A stretch of 64,000 nt of DNA from Yanghanlia caeni (GTDB lineage: Bacteria; Pseudomonadota; Gammaproteobacteria; Burkholderiales; Burkholderiaceae_B). The position numbers and the translations under genes are program-made. Below the pieces are notes generated by a model. The model saw only the letters and a list, made by a program, of their open reading frames with translations. It made no database searches and was not told the origin of the DNA. Positions 16,252 through 27,807 of the stretch are shown one piece after another. The stretch is taken from assembly GCA_030733815.1 (NCBI GenBank), contig JAUZQE010000003.1:1-64000 (forward strand). Direction: 5' to 3'. Position 1 is the stretch's first letter. The number at the start of each line of letters is the position of its first letter.

Positions 16252-16257
16252 CGGCAG

Positions 16258-16274
16258 CCGGCCGCATGGGCCGG
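16258..16274. terminator. GC-rich hairpin between protease gene and tatC
   Basis: CCGGCC (16258-16263) and GGCCGG (16269-16274) can pair across a 5-base loop between the convergent stops. There is no T-tract on either strand, so termination activity is uncertain. Confidence 0.3.
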
Positions 16275-16332
16275 TGGCCACGTTCGTTGGCTACACGCGC
16301 AGGCGGGGGGCCGGGCGTGGAGTCGAAGATGC

Positions 16333-17124
16333 TCAGGCGTCGTTGCTGACTTCCGGGCTGCGCTCTTCGGATTCTTCCGTATCTTTGCGCTTCCTGGCCA
16401 TGGATGCCGACAGCAGGATGCCGACCTCGTAGAGCAGGCACAGCGGAACGGCCAGCATGAACTGGCTGAGCACGTCGGGCGGGGTGACCACTGCGGCGAT
16501 CACGAAGGCGCCCACGATGACGTAGCCACGCGCCTCGCGCAGCTTCTTGACCGTGACCACACCGGTGCTGGAAAGCAGCACCACGGCAACCGGCACTTCG
16601 AAGGTGACGCCGAAGGCAATGAACATCGTCATGACGAAGTTCAGGTAGGCCTCGATATCGGGCGCCGGCGTGATGGATTCGGGTGCAAAGCCTGCAATGA
16701 AATGGAATACGGTACGGAATACCACGAAGTAGCAGAAGGCCATGCCCGCAATGAACAGCGCCGTGCTCGAGGCGATGAGGGGCAGCGCCAGGCGCTTTTC
16801 GTGCTGATACAGGCCCGGTGCCACGAACGCCCACGCCTGGTACAGCACGATGGGCAGCGCCAGCAGGAAGGCCGCAAGCAGCGTGACCTTCACGGGCACC
16901 ATGAACGGCGTGATGACGCCGGTGGCGATCATGCGCGTGCCCTGTGGCAGCGACGCCAGCATGGGCTGCGCGAGCAGGTCGTAAATGGTTGAGGGCCCCG
17001 GGTAGATGAACAGCACTACGAAAATGGCCAGTACTGCGCCGGCGGCTTTCAGCAGCCGTGTGCGCAGCTCAACCAAGTGGGAAATGAAGGTGTCCTTGAT
17101 TTCCTGTGAATCGTCGTGTGTCAC
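16333..17124 (-). CDS. tatC: twin-arginine translocase subunit TatC
   Basis: The 263-residue, six-helix membrane protein is the receptor for twin-arginine signal peptides. The conserved cytoplasmic start TFISHLVELRTRLLKA is present, as are the FxxPxxxxP-type loops and a charged C-tail. It overlaps tatB by 4 bases and is the last gene of the long minus-strand block. Tat substrates plausible from this window include the Rieske protein. Confidence 0.96.
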   Translation of the reverse strand: MTHDDSQEIKDTFISHLVELRTRLLKAAGAVLAIFVVLFIYPGPSTIYDLLAQPMLASLPQGTRMIATGVITPFMVPVKVTLLAAFLLALPIVLYQAWAFVAPGLYQHEKRLALPLIASSTALFIAGMAFCYFVVFRTVFHFIAGFAPESITPAPDIEAYLNFVMTMFIAFGVTFEVPVAVVLLSSTGVVTVKKLREARGYVIVGAFVIAAVVTPPDVLSQFMLAVPLCLLYEVGILLSASMARKRKDTEESEERSPEVSNDA

Positions 17125-17591
17125 GTCGGGGCACCTGGTTGTTGAGCAGTGTTGCGATCTTCTGCCGGCGCGGTGTCGGCCGGCGTTGTGGCAGGGGTTG
17201 GGGCCGTTGCAGCCGCCGGCGTTGCGTCGGCGTGCGCCGCGGGGGCATCGCCGATTTCGCTGCGCGCCTGCTGCATGAGTTCATCGACCGACGCCGATGC
17301 CTGAGCCAGGCTGTCGCGCGCCTCGGTGAGCGGCTGCTGCAGGCTGGACGCCGTTTCGTTCATCGAGGCTTTGAGGGACTGGGCCGCGTCGTCCATCTGC
17401 TTCTTGAGCTTGTTCACCTCTTCCAGGTCGATCTCGCGCTGGATGTCGCTTTTGACGTCGCTGACGTAACGCTGCGCGCGACCCAGCAGGTGGCCGGCCG
17501 TGCGGGCCACCTTGGGCAGACGCTCGGGCCCGATGACGACCAGCGCCACGACCCCGATCAGCATGAGCTCGGTAAAGCTGACGTCGAACAT
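17121..17591 (-). CDS. tatB: Sec-independent translocase protein TatB
   Basis: The 156-residue TatB begins MFDVSFTELMLIGVVALVVI, one N-terminal helix, then the G-P hinge (GPERLPKVARTAG) and an amphipathic helix. The C-terminal half is Ala/Thr/Pro-rich and probably disordered. It forms the receptor complex with TatC. The start is 2 bases after tatA and the stop overlaps tatC by 4 bases. Confidence 0.96.
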   Translation of the reverse strand: MFDVSFTELMLIGVVALVVIGPERLPKVARTAGHLLGRAQRYVSDVKSDIQREIDLEEVNKLKKQMDDAAQSLKASMNETASSLQQPLTEARDSLAQASASVDELMQQARSEIGDAPAAHADATPAAATAPTPATTPADTAPAEDRNTAQQPGAPT

Positions 17592-17593
17592 GG

Positions 17594-17824
17594 TCAGGCG
17601 TCAGTCTTTTCTTTGGCCTGCACGTCGATGGTTTCGTCGTTGGCGCGCCGTTGCGTGACCGCTTCGGGCTTCGCGCCTTCCTGCGTGCCTTCGCTCATGC
17701 CTTTCTTGAAGCCGCGAACCGCGCCGCCAAGGTCTTCACCGATGTTGCGCAGTTTCTTGGTACCGAAAACGAGGGCAATGATGACCAGGACGATCAACCA
17801 GTGCCAAATGCTGAAGCTACCCAT
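17594..17824 (-). CDS. tatA: Sec-independent translocase protein TatA
   Basis: This 76-residue TatA has the start [21 protein letters not shown], a single membrane helix, the [21 protein letters not shown] amphipathic region in shortened form, and an acidic/basic tail. It oligomerises to form the translocation pathway for folded proteins. It lies 11 bases after the HIT gene and 2 bases before tatB. Confidence 0.96.
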   Translation of the reverse strand: MGSFSIWHWLIVLVIIALVFGTKKLRNIGEDLGGAVRGFKKGMSEGTQEGAKPEAVTQRRANDETIDVQAKEKTDA

Positions 17825-17835
17825 AACGCTCTCCG

Positions 17836-18204
17836 TCAGGCGGCTGGTGCCGCACGCTTATTCCAGGGGCGCGGGCCCCCGAGGATGTGAAAATGCAGGT
17901 GATCGACTTCCTGGCCGCCTTCGCGGCCGGTGTTCACCACGAGGCGAAAGCCGCCATCATGGCCGGGTGTGCAGCCGTTGTCAAAGGCCAGCTGCTGCAC
18001 GAGCGTCATCATTCTACCCAACCAGGCGGCGTCGTCGGCAGTGACGTCGGCCAGCGAGCGCACGTGGTGCTTCGGCACCACCAGCAGGTGAACGGGCGCG
18101 GCAGGATTGATGTCGTGAAAGGCGATGAACTCATCGTCTTCGTGAACCTTCTTGGCGGGAATGTCGCCCGCGGCGATCTTGCAAAAAATACAGGTGTCGC
18201 TCAT
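17836..18204 (-). CDS. HIT-family nucleotide hydrolase (HinT-like)
   Basis: The 122-residue protein carries the histidine triad H102-L-H104-F-H106 ([10 protein letters not shown]) and the N-terminal CIFCKI zinc-type motif of HinT proteins. These cleave purine nucleoside phosphoramidates such as AMP-lysine. It is embedded between hisE and tatA with 11-base gaps on both sides, a conserved betaproteobacterial arrangement whose functional reason is unclear. Confidence 0.94.
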   Translation of the reverse strand: MSDTCIFCKIAAGDIPAKKVHEDDEFIAFHDINPAAPVHLLVVPKHHVRSLADVTADDAAWLGRMMTLVQQLAFDNGCTPGHDGGFRLVVNTGREGGQEVDHLHFHILGGPRPWNKRAAPAA

Positions 18205-18215
18205 GTGTGCTCGTA

Positions 18216-18554
18216 TCAGGAATCCGGTCGCGCGGCTTTCTCGGCAAGGCCCGAGACACCTTCGCGCCGTTCCAGTTCATTCAGGATCTGTTCAGGCCGA
18301 ACTCCATAATAGGCCAGGGCGACCATGCTGTGAAACCATAAATCGGCAGTTTCGGCAACGATTCGTTCGCGGTCGGCATCTTTGGCGGCCATGACGAGCT
18401 CGGTGGCCTCTTCGCCCACCTTCTTCAGGAAGGCGTCGGGGCCGCGTGCATACAGTTTTGCCACATACGAGGCCGCGGGGTCGCCGCCGCGCTGTGGCAG
18501 GCGCGATTCCAGCGTGTCGGCCAGTCGCGCAAGAATGGATTCAGTGCCGCTCAT
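18216..18554 (-). CDS. hisE: phosphoribosyl-ATP pyrophosphatase
   Basis: The 112-residue HisE hydrolyses phosphoribosyl-ATP to phosphoribosyl-AMP, the second step of histidine synthesis. It has the MazG-like helical fold with [15 protein letters not shown] and [11 protein letters not shown], which carry the metal-binding acidic residues. It is separate from hisI rather than fused, as is usual in betaproteobacteria, and overlaps hisI by 4 bases. Confidence 0.96.
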   Translation of the reverse strand: MSGTESILARLADTLESRLPQRGGDPAASYVAKLYARGPDAFLKKVGEEATELVMAAKDADRERIVAETADLWFHSMVALAYYGVRPEQILNELERREGVSGLAEKAARPDS

Positions 18555-18952
18555 CGGTAGATCTGCTCCGGGTCTTTGAGTACGGGTTCCACGCTATTCC
18601 AGCGCGGTTCCCCCGTGGTGTCGAGGCGCTGGAAGAAGCAGCTGCGCCGGCCCGTGTGGCAGGCAATGCCGCCTTCCTGTTCAACCTTGAGCAATATGAC
18701 GTCGTTGTCGCAGTCGAGACGGATTTCGCGCACCCGCTGGCGGTGGCCCGATTCCTCGCCTTTGCGCCAGAGCCGCGAGCGTGAGCGCGACCAGTACACG
18801 GCGTGCCCCGTTGCGACCGTTTCGGCAAGCGACTCGGCGTTCATCCAGGCCACCATCAGTATGGTGCCGTCGGCGGCGTCTTGCGCAATGGCGGGAATGA
18901 GGCCGTTTTCATCGAAACGCAGCGATTGCAGCCAGTCGGGCAGGGTATTCAT
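18551..18952 (-). CDS. hisI: phosphoribosyl-AMP cyclohydrolase
   Basis: The 133-residue HisI opens the adenine ring of phosphoribosyl-AMP, a zinc- and magnesium-dependent step. It shows [10 protein letters not shown], the [13 protein letters not shown] loop, the LDCDND metal site and the zinc cysteines in [13 protein letters not shown] 18952 shares an ATGA overlap with the hisF stop; a longer open frame upstream only overlies hisF. Confidence 0.96.
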   Translation of the reverse strand: MNTLPDWLQSLRFDENGLIPAIAQDAADGTILMVAWMNAESLAETVATGHAVYWSRSRSRLWRKGEESGHRQRVREIRLDCDNDVILLKVEQEGGIACHTGRRSCFFQRLDTTGEPRWNSVEPVLKDPEQIYR

Positions 18953-19758
18953 GACGGCAACCTGGTCTTGATGCCCTGGGCCGCCAGAAATTCCTTGGCC
19001 TGGCGCACCGTATATTCGCCGTAGTGAAAGATGCTGGCGGCCAGCACTGCGCTTGCGCCGCCGTGAATCACGCCGTCGGCCAGGTGCTGCAAATTGCCCA
19101 CGCCTCCCGATGCAATGACGGGAATCGGCACGGCATCGGACACCGCGCGGGTCAGTTTGAGGTCGAATCCCGCCTTGGTGCCGTCGCGATCCATGCTGGT
19201 GAGCAGCAGTTCGCCCGCGCCGTAGTCGGCCATCTGACGCGCCCAGTGCACCACGTCGAGCCCGGTGTTGCGCCGCCCCCCATGCGTGTGTACTTCCCAG
19301 CGCGGCGGTTCGCCCGGCGCCGAGACGCGCCGCGCGTCGATCGCTACCACGATGCATTGCGAGCCGTGATGGTCGGCCGCCTGGCGAACGAGTTCGGGGT
19401 TGGCCACTGCAGCACTGTTGATCGACACCTTGTCGGCGCCGGCGTTCAGCAGGCGCTGAATATCGCTGACCTGGCGCACGCCGCCACCCACGGTGAGTGG
19501 AATGAAGATTTCGCCGGCCACGGCTTCGATGATGGGCAGGATCAGGTCGCGGTCGTCGCTGGTGGCCGTGATATCGAGGAAGGTGAGCTCGTCGGCCCCC
19601 TGCTCGTTATAGCGGCGCGCGATCTCGACCGGGTCGCCGGCGTCGACCAGACCCACGAAGTTCACGCCCTTGACGACCCGGCCGGCCGTGACGTCGAGGC
19701 AGGGAATGATGCGGCAGCAGAGGTCGCTGCCGGTGTTGTTTTCAGCTGTGGTGTTCAT
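18949..19758 (-). CDS. hisF: imidazole glycerol phosphate synthase, cyclase subunit
   Basis: The 269-residue TIM barrel pairs with HisH to make imidazole glycerol phosphate and AICAR. The catalytic Asp residues are in [16 protein letters not shown] and the [11 protein letters not shown] segment. About 10 extra N-terminal residues ([10 protein letters not shown]) precede the core compared with typical HisF. It overlaps hisA and hisI by 4 bases each. Confidence 0.96.
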   Translation of the reverse strand: MNTTAENNTGSDLCCRIIPCLDVTAGRVVKGVNFVGLVDAGDPVEIARRYNEQGADELTFLDITATSDDRDLILPIIEAVAGEIFIPLTVGGGVRQVSDIQRLLNAGADKVSINSAAVANPELVRQAADHHGSQCIVVAIDARRVSAPGEPPRWEVHTHGGRRNTGLDVVHWARQMADYGAGELLLTSMDRDGTKAGFDLKLTRAVSDAVPIPVIASGGVGNLQHLADGVIHGGASAVLAASIFHYGEYTVRQAKEFLAAQGIKTRLPS

Positions 19759-20498
19759 GATGATGAGAGTTCGTCGGCGCGTTGCTGGGCCTGCGCGAAA
19801 TCGAGTGTGCCTTCGTAGATGCTGCGCCCCAGAATCGCGCCCTCGATGCCTTCGTCTTCAACGGCGCACAGGGCTTCGATGTCGCGCAGGTCGGTGACGC
19901 CGCCCGAAGCAATGACGGGAATGCTGACGCTGCGCGCGAGCCGTACTGTGGCCTCGATGTTGACGCCGCTGAGCATGCCGTCGCGCCCGATGTCGGTATA
20001 GATGATCGACTCGACACCGTAGTCTTCGAACTTGCGGGCGAGGTCGAGCACGTCGTGGCGGGTGAGCTTGCTCCAGCCGTCGGTGGCGACCTTGCCGTCG
20101 CGGGCGTCGAGCCCCACGATGATGTTGCCGGGAAAGGCGCTGCAGGCGTCGCGCAGGAAGCCGGGGTTTTTGACGGCCGCCGTACCGATGATCACATACG
20201 TGATGCCATTGTCGAGATAGCGCTCGATGGTGTCGAGGTCGCGGATGCCCCCACCGATCTGCACCGGAATGTCGTCGGAAACGGCTTCGACGATGGCCCG
20301 GATGGCCGCTTCGTTCTTGGGTTTGCCCGCCACTGCGCCGTTCAGGTCGACCAGATGCAGCCGGCGCGCACCCTGTTCGAGCCATTGCTCGGCCATGGCG
20401 GCAGGATCTTCGGAAAACACCGTTGCGTCGTTCAGGTCACCCTGACGCAGGCGAACGCAACGCCCGTCTTGGAGGTCGATGGCGGGAATCAGTAGCAT
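19755..20498 (-). CDS. hisA: ProFAR isomerase
   Basis: The 247-residue TIM-barrel isomerase converts ProFAR to PRFAR, the substrate of HisHF. The start [16 protein letters not shown] holds the catalytic Asp, and [12 protein letters not shown] holds the second catalytic Asp. It lies 40 bases after hisH and overlaps hisF by 4 bases. Confidence 0.96.
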   Translation of the reverse strand: MLLIPAIDLQDGRCVRLRQGDLNDATVFSEDPAAMAEQWLEQGARRLHLVDLNGAVAGKPKNEAAIRAIVEAVSDDIPVQIGGGIRDLDTIERYLDNGITYVIIGTAAVKNPGFLRDACSAFPGNIIVGLDARDGKVATDGWSKLTRHDVLDLARKFEDYGVESIIYTDIGRDGMLSGVNIEATVRLARSVSIPVIASGGVTDLRDIEALCAVEDEGIEGAILGRSIYEGTLDFAQAQQRADELSSS

Positions 20499-20538
20499 GA
20501 TGGGTGGGCTGGTGTAGCGAGGTGATGGAGGGGCAGGA

Positions 20539-21189
20539 TCAGGGTTGCCATTCAGTGAAGTTGCGGTAAAGCCTTAAACCGTGCGCAGCACTCTTTTCGG
20601 GATGGAACTGCACGGCAAAAATGTTATCTGCTGCGATCGCGCAGGTAAAGCGCTGCCCGTACTGACTAACCCCAACCGTGAGCGAGGAATCGTCGGGCAC
20701 GACGAAGTAGCTGTGTACGAAATAGAAGTGGGTGCGATCGGGAATTCCGGCCCACAGCGCGTGCTGGCGCACCTGGATGACGGCGTTCCAGCCCACATGC
20801 GGCACTTTCAGGCCGCCCGGCCCTGCTGCGTGCGGCCCGGCATACTGGGGCCCGGCGAAGCGGCGCACGGTGCCGGCGAAGATGCCCAGCGCCGGCGTGT
20901 CGCCTTCCTCGCTGCGGGTGAACAGCATCTGTTCGCCCACGCAGATTCCCAGCAAGGGGCGGGTGGCGGCGGCCTTGAGTACCGCATCGCGCAGCCCCGA
21001 GGCCTCGAGGGTGCGCATGCAGTCGGGCATGGCGCCCTGGCCGGGAAAAACCACCCGCGAGGCGTTCAGAATATCGGGCGCCGTGTTGCAGACGCGAATG
21101 TCGGCATCGGGAGCGGCAGCCCGCAGGGCTCGCGCCACCGAATGGAAGTTGCCCATGCCGTAGTCGACGATGGCAATGGTGTTTTTCAA
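20539..21189 (-). CDS. hisH: imidazole glycerol phosphate synthase, glutaminase subunit
   Basis: The 216-residue class I glutamine amidotransferase supplies ammonia to HisF. The nucleophile is C83 in [12 protein letters not shown]; the His/Glu pair is in FHPEKS near the C-terminus. The N-terminal [12 protein letters not shown] is the family signature. It is placed 23 bases after hisB. Confidence 0.96.
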   Translation of the reverse strand: MKNTIAIVDYGMGNFHSVARALRAAAPDADIRVCNTAPDILNASRVVFPGQGAMPDCMRTLEASGLRDAVLKAAATRPLLGICVGEQMLFTRSEEGDTPALGIFAGTVRRFAGPQYAGPHAAGPGGLKVPHVGWNAVIQVRQHALWAGIPDRTHFYFVHSYFVVPDDSSLTVGVSQYGQRFTCAIAADNIFAVQFHPEKSAAHGLRLYRNFTEWQP

Positions 21190-21212
21190 GATGGCCAGCC
21201 CTGAAAGAGGGG

Positions 21213-21800
21213 TTACAGCACGCCCTTCGTGGAGGGAATGACGCCTTCGCTGCGGGGGTCGAGTTCAACGGCCATGCGCAGTGCGCGGCCGAACGCCTTG
21301 AAGACGGTCTCGCACTGGTGGTGCGCGTTTTCGCCCTTGAGGTTGTCGATGTGCAGGGTGGCCAGCGCATGGTTGGCGAAGCCCTGGAAGAATTCGCGAG
21401 CGAGGTCGACGTCGAAACGCCCGATGTGCGAACGGGTGTAGGGCACGTCGTAGAACAGGCCGGGGCGGCCCGAGAAGTCGATGACCACGCGCGACAGGGC
21501 TTCGTCGAGCGGCACGTAGGCGTGGCCGTAACGGCGCATGCCGGCCTTGTTGCCGACCGCCGCGGCGAATGCCTGACCCAGGGTGATGCCGACGTCTTCG
21601 ACCGAGTGGTGATCGTCGATGTGGGTGTCGCCGTCGCAATGGATGTCGAGGTCGATAAGGCCGTGACGGGCGATCTGATCGAGCATGTGGTCGAGGAACG
21701 GCACGCCGGTATTGATGCTCTGGCGGCCGGTGCCGTCGAGGTTGATGGCCACGCGAACGCGGGTCTCTTGAGTGTTGCGGGTGATATCGGCTGTACGCAT
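21213..21800 (-). CDS. hisB: imidazoleglycerol-phosphate dehydratase
   Basis: The 195-residue monofunctional HisB dehydrates imidazole glycerol phosphate using a di-manganese site; the His-rich motifs are [11 protein letters not shown] and NAHHQCE. It lacks the phosphatase domain found in enterobacterial HisB. ATG 21800 ([11 protein letters not shown]) starts 1 base after the hisD stop; the frame is open further but that part overlies hisD. Confidence 0.96.
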   Translation of the reverse strand: MRTADITRNTQETRVRVAINLDGTGRQSINTGVPFLDHMLDQIARHGLIDLDIHCDGDTHIDDHHSVEDVGITLGQAFAAAVGNKAGMRRYGHAYVPLDEALSRVVIDFSGRPGLFYDVPYTRSHIGRFDVDLAREFFQGFANHALATLHIDNLKGENAHHQCETVFKAFGRALRMAVELDPRSEGVIPSTKGVL

Positions 21801-21801
21801 G

Positions 21802-23118
21802 TCAGGCTTGGGTGTCGGAGGATTCAAGTCGGTACTCGGCGGCTGCGGCGTGTGCCGCCAGCCCTTCGCCGTGCGCAAGCACGGAGGCGATGCGCCCCAG
21901 ACTTTGAGCGCCGGCCTGTGACACCTTGATCAGGCTCGAGCGCTTCTGGAAATCGTACACGCCCAGGGGCGAGGAGAATCGCGCGGTGCGCGCGGTGGGC
22001 AGCACGTGGTTGGGGCCGGCGCAGTAGTCGCCGAGCGATTCCGAGGTGTAGGGCCCCAGGAAGATTGCACCTGCATGGCGGATGCGCTCGGCCCAGTGCT
22101 CGGGTTCGGCGGTGGAAATTTCGAGGTGCTCGGGCGCGATCTCGTTGGCAATGTCGCAGGCTTCTTCGAGGCTGCGCACCTTGATGAGTGCCCCCCGGTT
22201 GGCGAGGCTGACGCGCAGGATGTCGGCCCGCGGCTGTTGGGGCAGCAGCCGGTCGATGGCCTGTTGTACCGCTTCGATGTACGCGGCATCGGGGCACAAC
22301 AGTATGGCCTGGGCCATTTCGTCGTGTTCGGCCTGTGAAAAGAGGTCGATCGCCGCCCAGTCGGCCGGCGTGCTGCCGTCGCAGATGACCAGGATTTCGC
22401 TTGGGCCGGCGATCATGTCGATGCCCACGGTGCCGAACACACGACGCTTGGCGGCCGCCACATAGGCGTTGCCCGGCCCCACGATCTTGTCGACGGGGGC
22501 AACGGTTTGCGTGCCGTATGCGAGCGCACCCACGGCCTGCGCCCCGCCGATTGCCCAGGCGCGGTCGACGCCGCCGATGGCGGCGGCGGCCAGCACGATG
22601 GGGTTGCGCACTCCGCCCGGTGTGGGCGTGACCATGACGACTTCGGGCACCCCCGCCACCTTGGCGGGAATGGCGTTCATCAGCACCGACGAGGGGTAGG
22701 CGGCCTTGCCACCGGGTACGTACAGGCCCACGCGGTCGAGCGGCGTGATCTTCTGGCCAAGTACCGTGCCGTCGGCTTCGGTGTACGACCAGCTTTGCGC
22801 CACCTGATGTTCGTGATAGCGGCGAATGCGCTCGGCGGCGGCCTCGAGCGCGGCGCGCTGCTCGCGCGGCAGGGCGTCGAGCGCCGCAAGCCATTCGCTG
22901 CGGTCGATCTCGAGTGCGGCGACCGATTCGGCCTCAAGGCGGTCGAAGCGGCGCGTGTAGTTCAACAGCGCCGTATCGCCCTCGGTACGCACGTGCTCGA
23001 GGATATCGGCCGTGGCGCGTTCTATGGATTCGTCTTGCGAGGCGTCGTAGGCCAGCAGACGGCGGAGATCGGACCGGAAACCGGGATCAGCGGAATCAAG
23101 ACGTTGGATGGACGACAT
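21802..23118 (-). CDS. hisD: histidinol dehydrogenase
   Basis: The 438-residue zinc enzyme oxidises histidinol to histidine in two NAD-dependent steps, the last step of the pathway. Conserved segments include [36 protein letters not shown] and the catalytic EHLEI region. It is followed directly by hisB; hisC, which in many relatives lies here, is absent. Confidence 0.96.
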   Translation of the reverse strand: MSSIQRLDSADPGFRSDLRRLLAYDASQDESIERATADILEHVRTEGDTALLNYTRRFDRLEAESVAALEIDRSEWLAALDALPREQRAALEAAAERIRRYHEHQVAQSWSYTEADGTVLGQKITPLDRVGLYVPGGKAAYPSSVLMNAIPAKVAGVPEVVMVTPTPGGVRNPIVLAAAAIGGVDRAWAIGGAQAVGALAYGTQTVAPVDKIVGPGNAYVAAAKRRVFGTVGIDMIAGPSEILVICDGSTPADWAAIDLFSQAEHDEMAQAILLCPDAAYIEAVQQAIDRLLPQQPRADILRVSLANRGALIKVRSLEEACDIANEIAPEHLEISTAEPEHWAERIRHAGAIFLGPYTSESLGDYCAGPNHVLPTARTARFSSPLGVYDFQKRSSLIKVSQAGAQSLGRIASVLAHGEGLAAHAAAAEYRLESSDTQA

Positions 23119-23187
23119 GGGTGCAATGAAAGACGTGGCACGCAGACGCTGCGCGGCCTTTCCTACAGTGTATCGTGTATTGCCGGC

Positions 23188-25362
<2,175 letters not shown>

Positions 25363-25364
25363 GG

Positions 25365-26159
25365 TCAATTCCGGAGTTTGTACCCGCGGGCAAGCAGACC
25401 CAGGGTATGAAGTGACAGGACAACGAACACAGCCGACACGACGGCCAGGCTGTGCCAGGGCGAGACGTCGGACGCCTCGAAGAATCCGTGGCGGAACCCG
25501 TCGATCATGTAGAACACGGGATTCCAGTGCGAGACGGCCTGCCAGAAGGGGGGCAGGCTGTGGATGGAGTAGAACACGCCCGACAGGAAAGTGGCAGGCA
25601 TGATCAGGAAGTTCTGGAACGCCGCAAGCTGGTCGAATTTTTCGGACCACAGCCCGGCAATGATGCCCAGATTACCCATGACGCCGCAAGACAGTACCGA
25701 GAACGTGATGAGCCAGCCGGCGTGATGCACGGGCAGATCGATGAAGAACAGCGCGACCAGCCACACGCCAATGCCACAGCACAGGCCGCGCGCGATCGAG
25801 GCCAGCAGGTAGGCGCCGTAAATTTCGAGGTGCGAAAGCGGCGGCAGCAGGATGAACACCAGATTGCCCGTGATGCGGCTCTGAATGAGTGACGACGACG
25901 GGTTGGCGAAGGCGTTCTGCAGCATGCTCATCATCATGAGCCCGGGAATCAGGAAGGCCGTGTAGGGCACCGAATCGTACACCTGCACGCGGTCTTCCAG
26001 CACATGGGCGAAGATCAGCAGATACAGCAGCGCGGTGAGCACCGGTGCGGCGATGGTCTGGAAGCCCACCTTCCAGAAGCGCTGCACTTCCTTGCGCAGC
26101 AGGGTGGGAAAGCCGGAGCCCATGTCGTCACGGCGCTGGCGGATCGGAGTACTGCTCAT
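25365..26159 (-). CDS. ABC-2 type transporter permease (YadH-like)
   Basis: A 264-residue permease with six predicted helices and the ABC-2 signature around YSIHSLPPFWQAVSHWNPVFYMIDGFR. It pairs with the ATPase encoded just upstream (ATGA overlap at 26156-26159). Homologous YadG/YadH pairs sit in the same place next to ibaG-murA in other betaproteobacteria; the substrate is unknown. An envelope-related role is inferred from the neighbours. Confidence 0.92.
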   Translation of the reverse strand: MSSTPIRQRRDDMGSGFPTLLRKEVQRFWKVGFQTIAAPVLTALLYLLIFAHVLEDRVQVYDSVPYTAFLIPGLMMMSMLQNAFANPSSSLIQSRITGNLVFILLPPLSHLEIYGAYLLASIARGLCCGIGVWLVALFFIDLPVHHAGWLITFSVLSCGVMGNLGIIAGLWSEKFDQLAAFQNFLIMPATFLSGVFYSIHSLPPFWQAVSHWNPVFYMIDGFRHGFFEASDVSPWHSLAVVSAVFVVLSLHTLGLLARGYKLRN

Positions 26160-26953
26160 GCCGCGCTCTCCAGCACTTCGCCCTGCATGAAGCGCACGAA
26201 TGCGTCTTCCAGATCGTGGCCGCCCACCTGCGCCAGCAGCGCTTCGGTGGTGTCGAGCGCGATGAGCCGGCCCTGCTTGAGCATGGCAATGCGCCCGCAC
26301 AGGGCTTCGGCCTCTTCCAGGTAATGGGTGGTGAGCAATATTGTGTGGCCGTCCTTGTTCAGGCGGGAAATGAATTCCCACAGCGTGCGTCGCAGATCGA
26401 CGTCGACGCCTGCGGTGGGCTCGTCGAGAATGATGACCGGCGGCCGGTGCACCAATGCCTGTGCGACCAGAACGCGCCGCTTCATGCCGCCCGACAGGGC
26501 ACGCATGTTGGTGTCGGCCTTGTCGATCAGCCCCAGATTGGTCAGCACCTCATCGATCCAGTCGTCGTTGCGGCGCAGCCCGAAATAGCCCGATTGCAGG
26601 CGCAGGGTTTCGCGCACCGTGAAGAAGGGGTCGTAAACGATCTCTTGCGGAACGACCCCCAGCGACTGACGCGCTTCCCGGAACTGACTGACGACATCGT
26701 AGCCACACACCTGGGCCGTGCCGCGGGTGGCCCGTGCCAGGCCCGCCAGAATGGAGATGAGGGTGGTTTTGCCCGCGCCATTGGGCCCCAGCAGGCCGAA
26801 GAACTCACCGTGCTCCACGGTGAAGCTCACGTCGTCGAGCGCCTGGAAACCGGACCGGCGGGGCCGGCCGCTCAGGAGCTCGGAAAGACGGCGACTGCGG
26901 GGAGAATAGATTTTTGAGATGTTTTGGAGTTTCAGCGCGGACATTTGGGCCAT
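26156..26953 (-). CDS. ABC transporter ATP-binding protein (YadG-like)
   Basis: This 265-residue ATPase has Walker A GPNGAGKTT, Q-loop, signature LSGGMKRR, Walker B VIILDEP and the H-loop in LLTTHYLEEAE. The subfamily is that of ABC-2 exporters. ATG 26953 (MAQMSALK) and ATG 26944 are both possible; neither has a clear ribosome site. The open frame extends to 27034 but that part looks non-coding. Confidence 0.92.
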   Translation of the reverse strand: MAQMSALKLQNISKIYSPRSRRLSELLSGRPRRSGFQALDDVSFTVEHGEFFGLLGPNGAGKTTLISILAGLARATRGTAQVCGYDVVSQFREARQSLGVVPQEIVYDPFFTVRETLRLQSGYFGLRRNDDWIDEVLTNLGLIDKADTNMRALSGGMKRRVLVAQALVHRPPVIILDEPTAGVDVDLRRTLWEFISRLNKDGHTILLTTHYLEEAEALCGRIAMLKQGRLIALDTTEALLAQVGGHDLEDAFVRFMQGEVLESAA

Positions 26954-27088
26954 AAAGGCGGTGGTGGACCGGCCTGTCATTATAAGCGGTACAGGTTTTC
27001 CCTTAGGCGCCACCACCGGGACGCACCGTTGCATATCGGGCGGCAGGCCTGCGCGGGTGGACGGACGCGGGCAGGCGTGCGGGCGCGA

Positions 27089-27751
27089 CTACTTGAGGTT
27101 GTTGCGATTCAGCGCTTCGATCAGGCCGTCGATGCCCGATTGCTGGATCTGCTGCGCGAACTGGTTGCGGTAGTTCTGGATCAGCCAGATATTTTCGATG
27201 TTCAGGTCGTACACCTTCCAGCCCTGCGGGGTTTTCTCGAGCCGGTAATCGACGGCCACCGAAGGGCCGTTGCTGCGGTTGACCAGTGATCGCACCACCA
27301 CGTCGTCGGCGTTGGCATCGCCACGGAACGGCTGGATGTCGATGCGCGAAACGGCATCGACGTTCGCCAGCGCGCCGCTGTAGGTGCGGATGAGTGTGCC
27401 CTTGAACGCCTCGACCAGCGCCGTGCGCTGCTCGGGGTTTGCCTGGCGCCAGTGGCGCCCGGCCGCAAGACGCGTGGTTTTCTCGAAGTTGACGTAAGGC
27501 ATGATCAGCTGGTCGACCAGCTCGTTGATGCGCTTGAGGTCGCCACGTTTCACCGCCTCGTCGTTCTTGACGGCCTGCAGGGCGTTGCTGGCAATGGTTT
27601 CCACGAAGACGTTCGGTTCCGCCTTGGGGTCGACCGGTGCCTGGGCGTGCGCGGGCGCCACGGCAACGAGGGCGGCCAGGGCGACGCACGCCGCCATGAA
27701 CAGCCGGCGGCTCATGCCAGTGATGGAGAAAGACGTGTGTTGATCGTGCAT
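27089..27751 (-). CDS. mlaC: phospholipid-binding protein MlaC
   Basis: The 220-residue periplasmic protein shuttles phospholipids between the MlaA complex in the outer membrane and MlaFED in the inner membrane. ATG 27751 has AGGA 5 bases upstream; a signal sequence (MSRRLFMAACVALAALVAVA, from about residue 13) ends AHA-QA. The core shows LVDQLIMPYVNFEKTTRLAAG and WKVYDLNIENIWLIQNYR, family hallmarks. It lies 56 bases after mlaA. Confidence 0.94.
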   Translation of the reverse strand: MHDQHTSFSITGMSRRLFMAACVALAALVAVAPAHAQAPVDPKAEPNVFVETIASNALQAVKNDEAVKRGDLKRINELVDQLIMPYVNFEKTTRLAAGRHWRQANPEQRTALVEAFKGTLIRTYSGALANVDAVSRIDIQPFRGDANADDVVVRSLVNRSNGPSVAVDYRLEKTPQGWKVYDLNIENIWLIQNYRNQFAQQIQQSGIDGLIEALNRNNLK

Positions 27752-27807
27752 GAGTGTCCTTTTCGGGGTGCGGGGCGCATACGCTGCAACGGGCGTACCC
27801 GCCTCAA

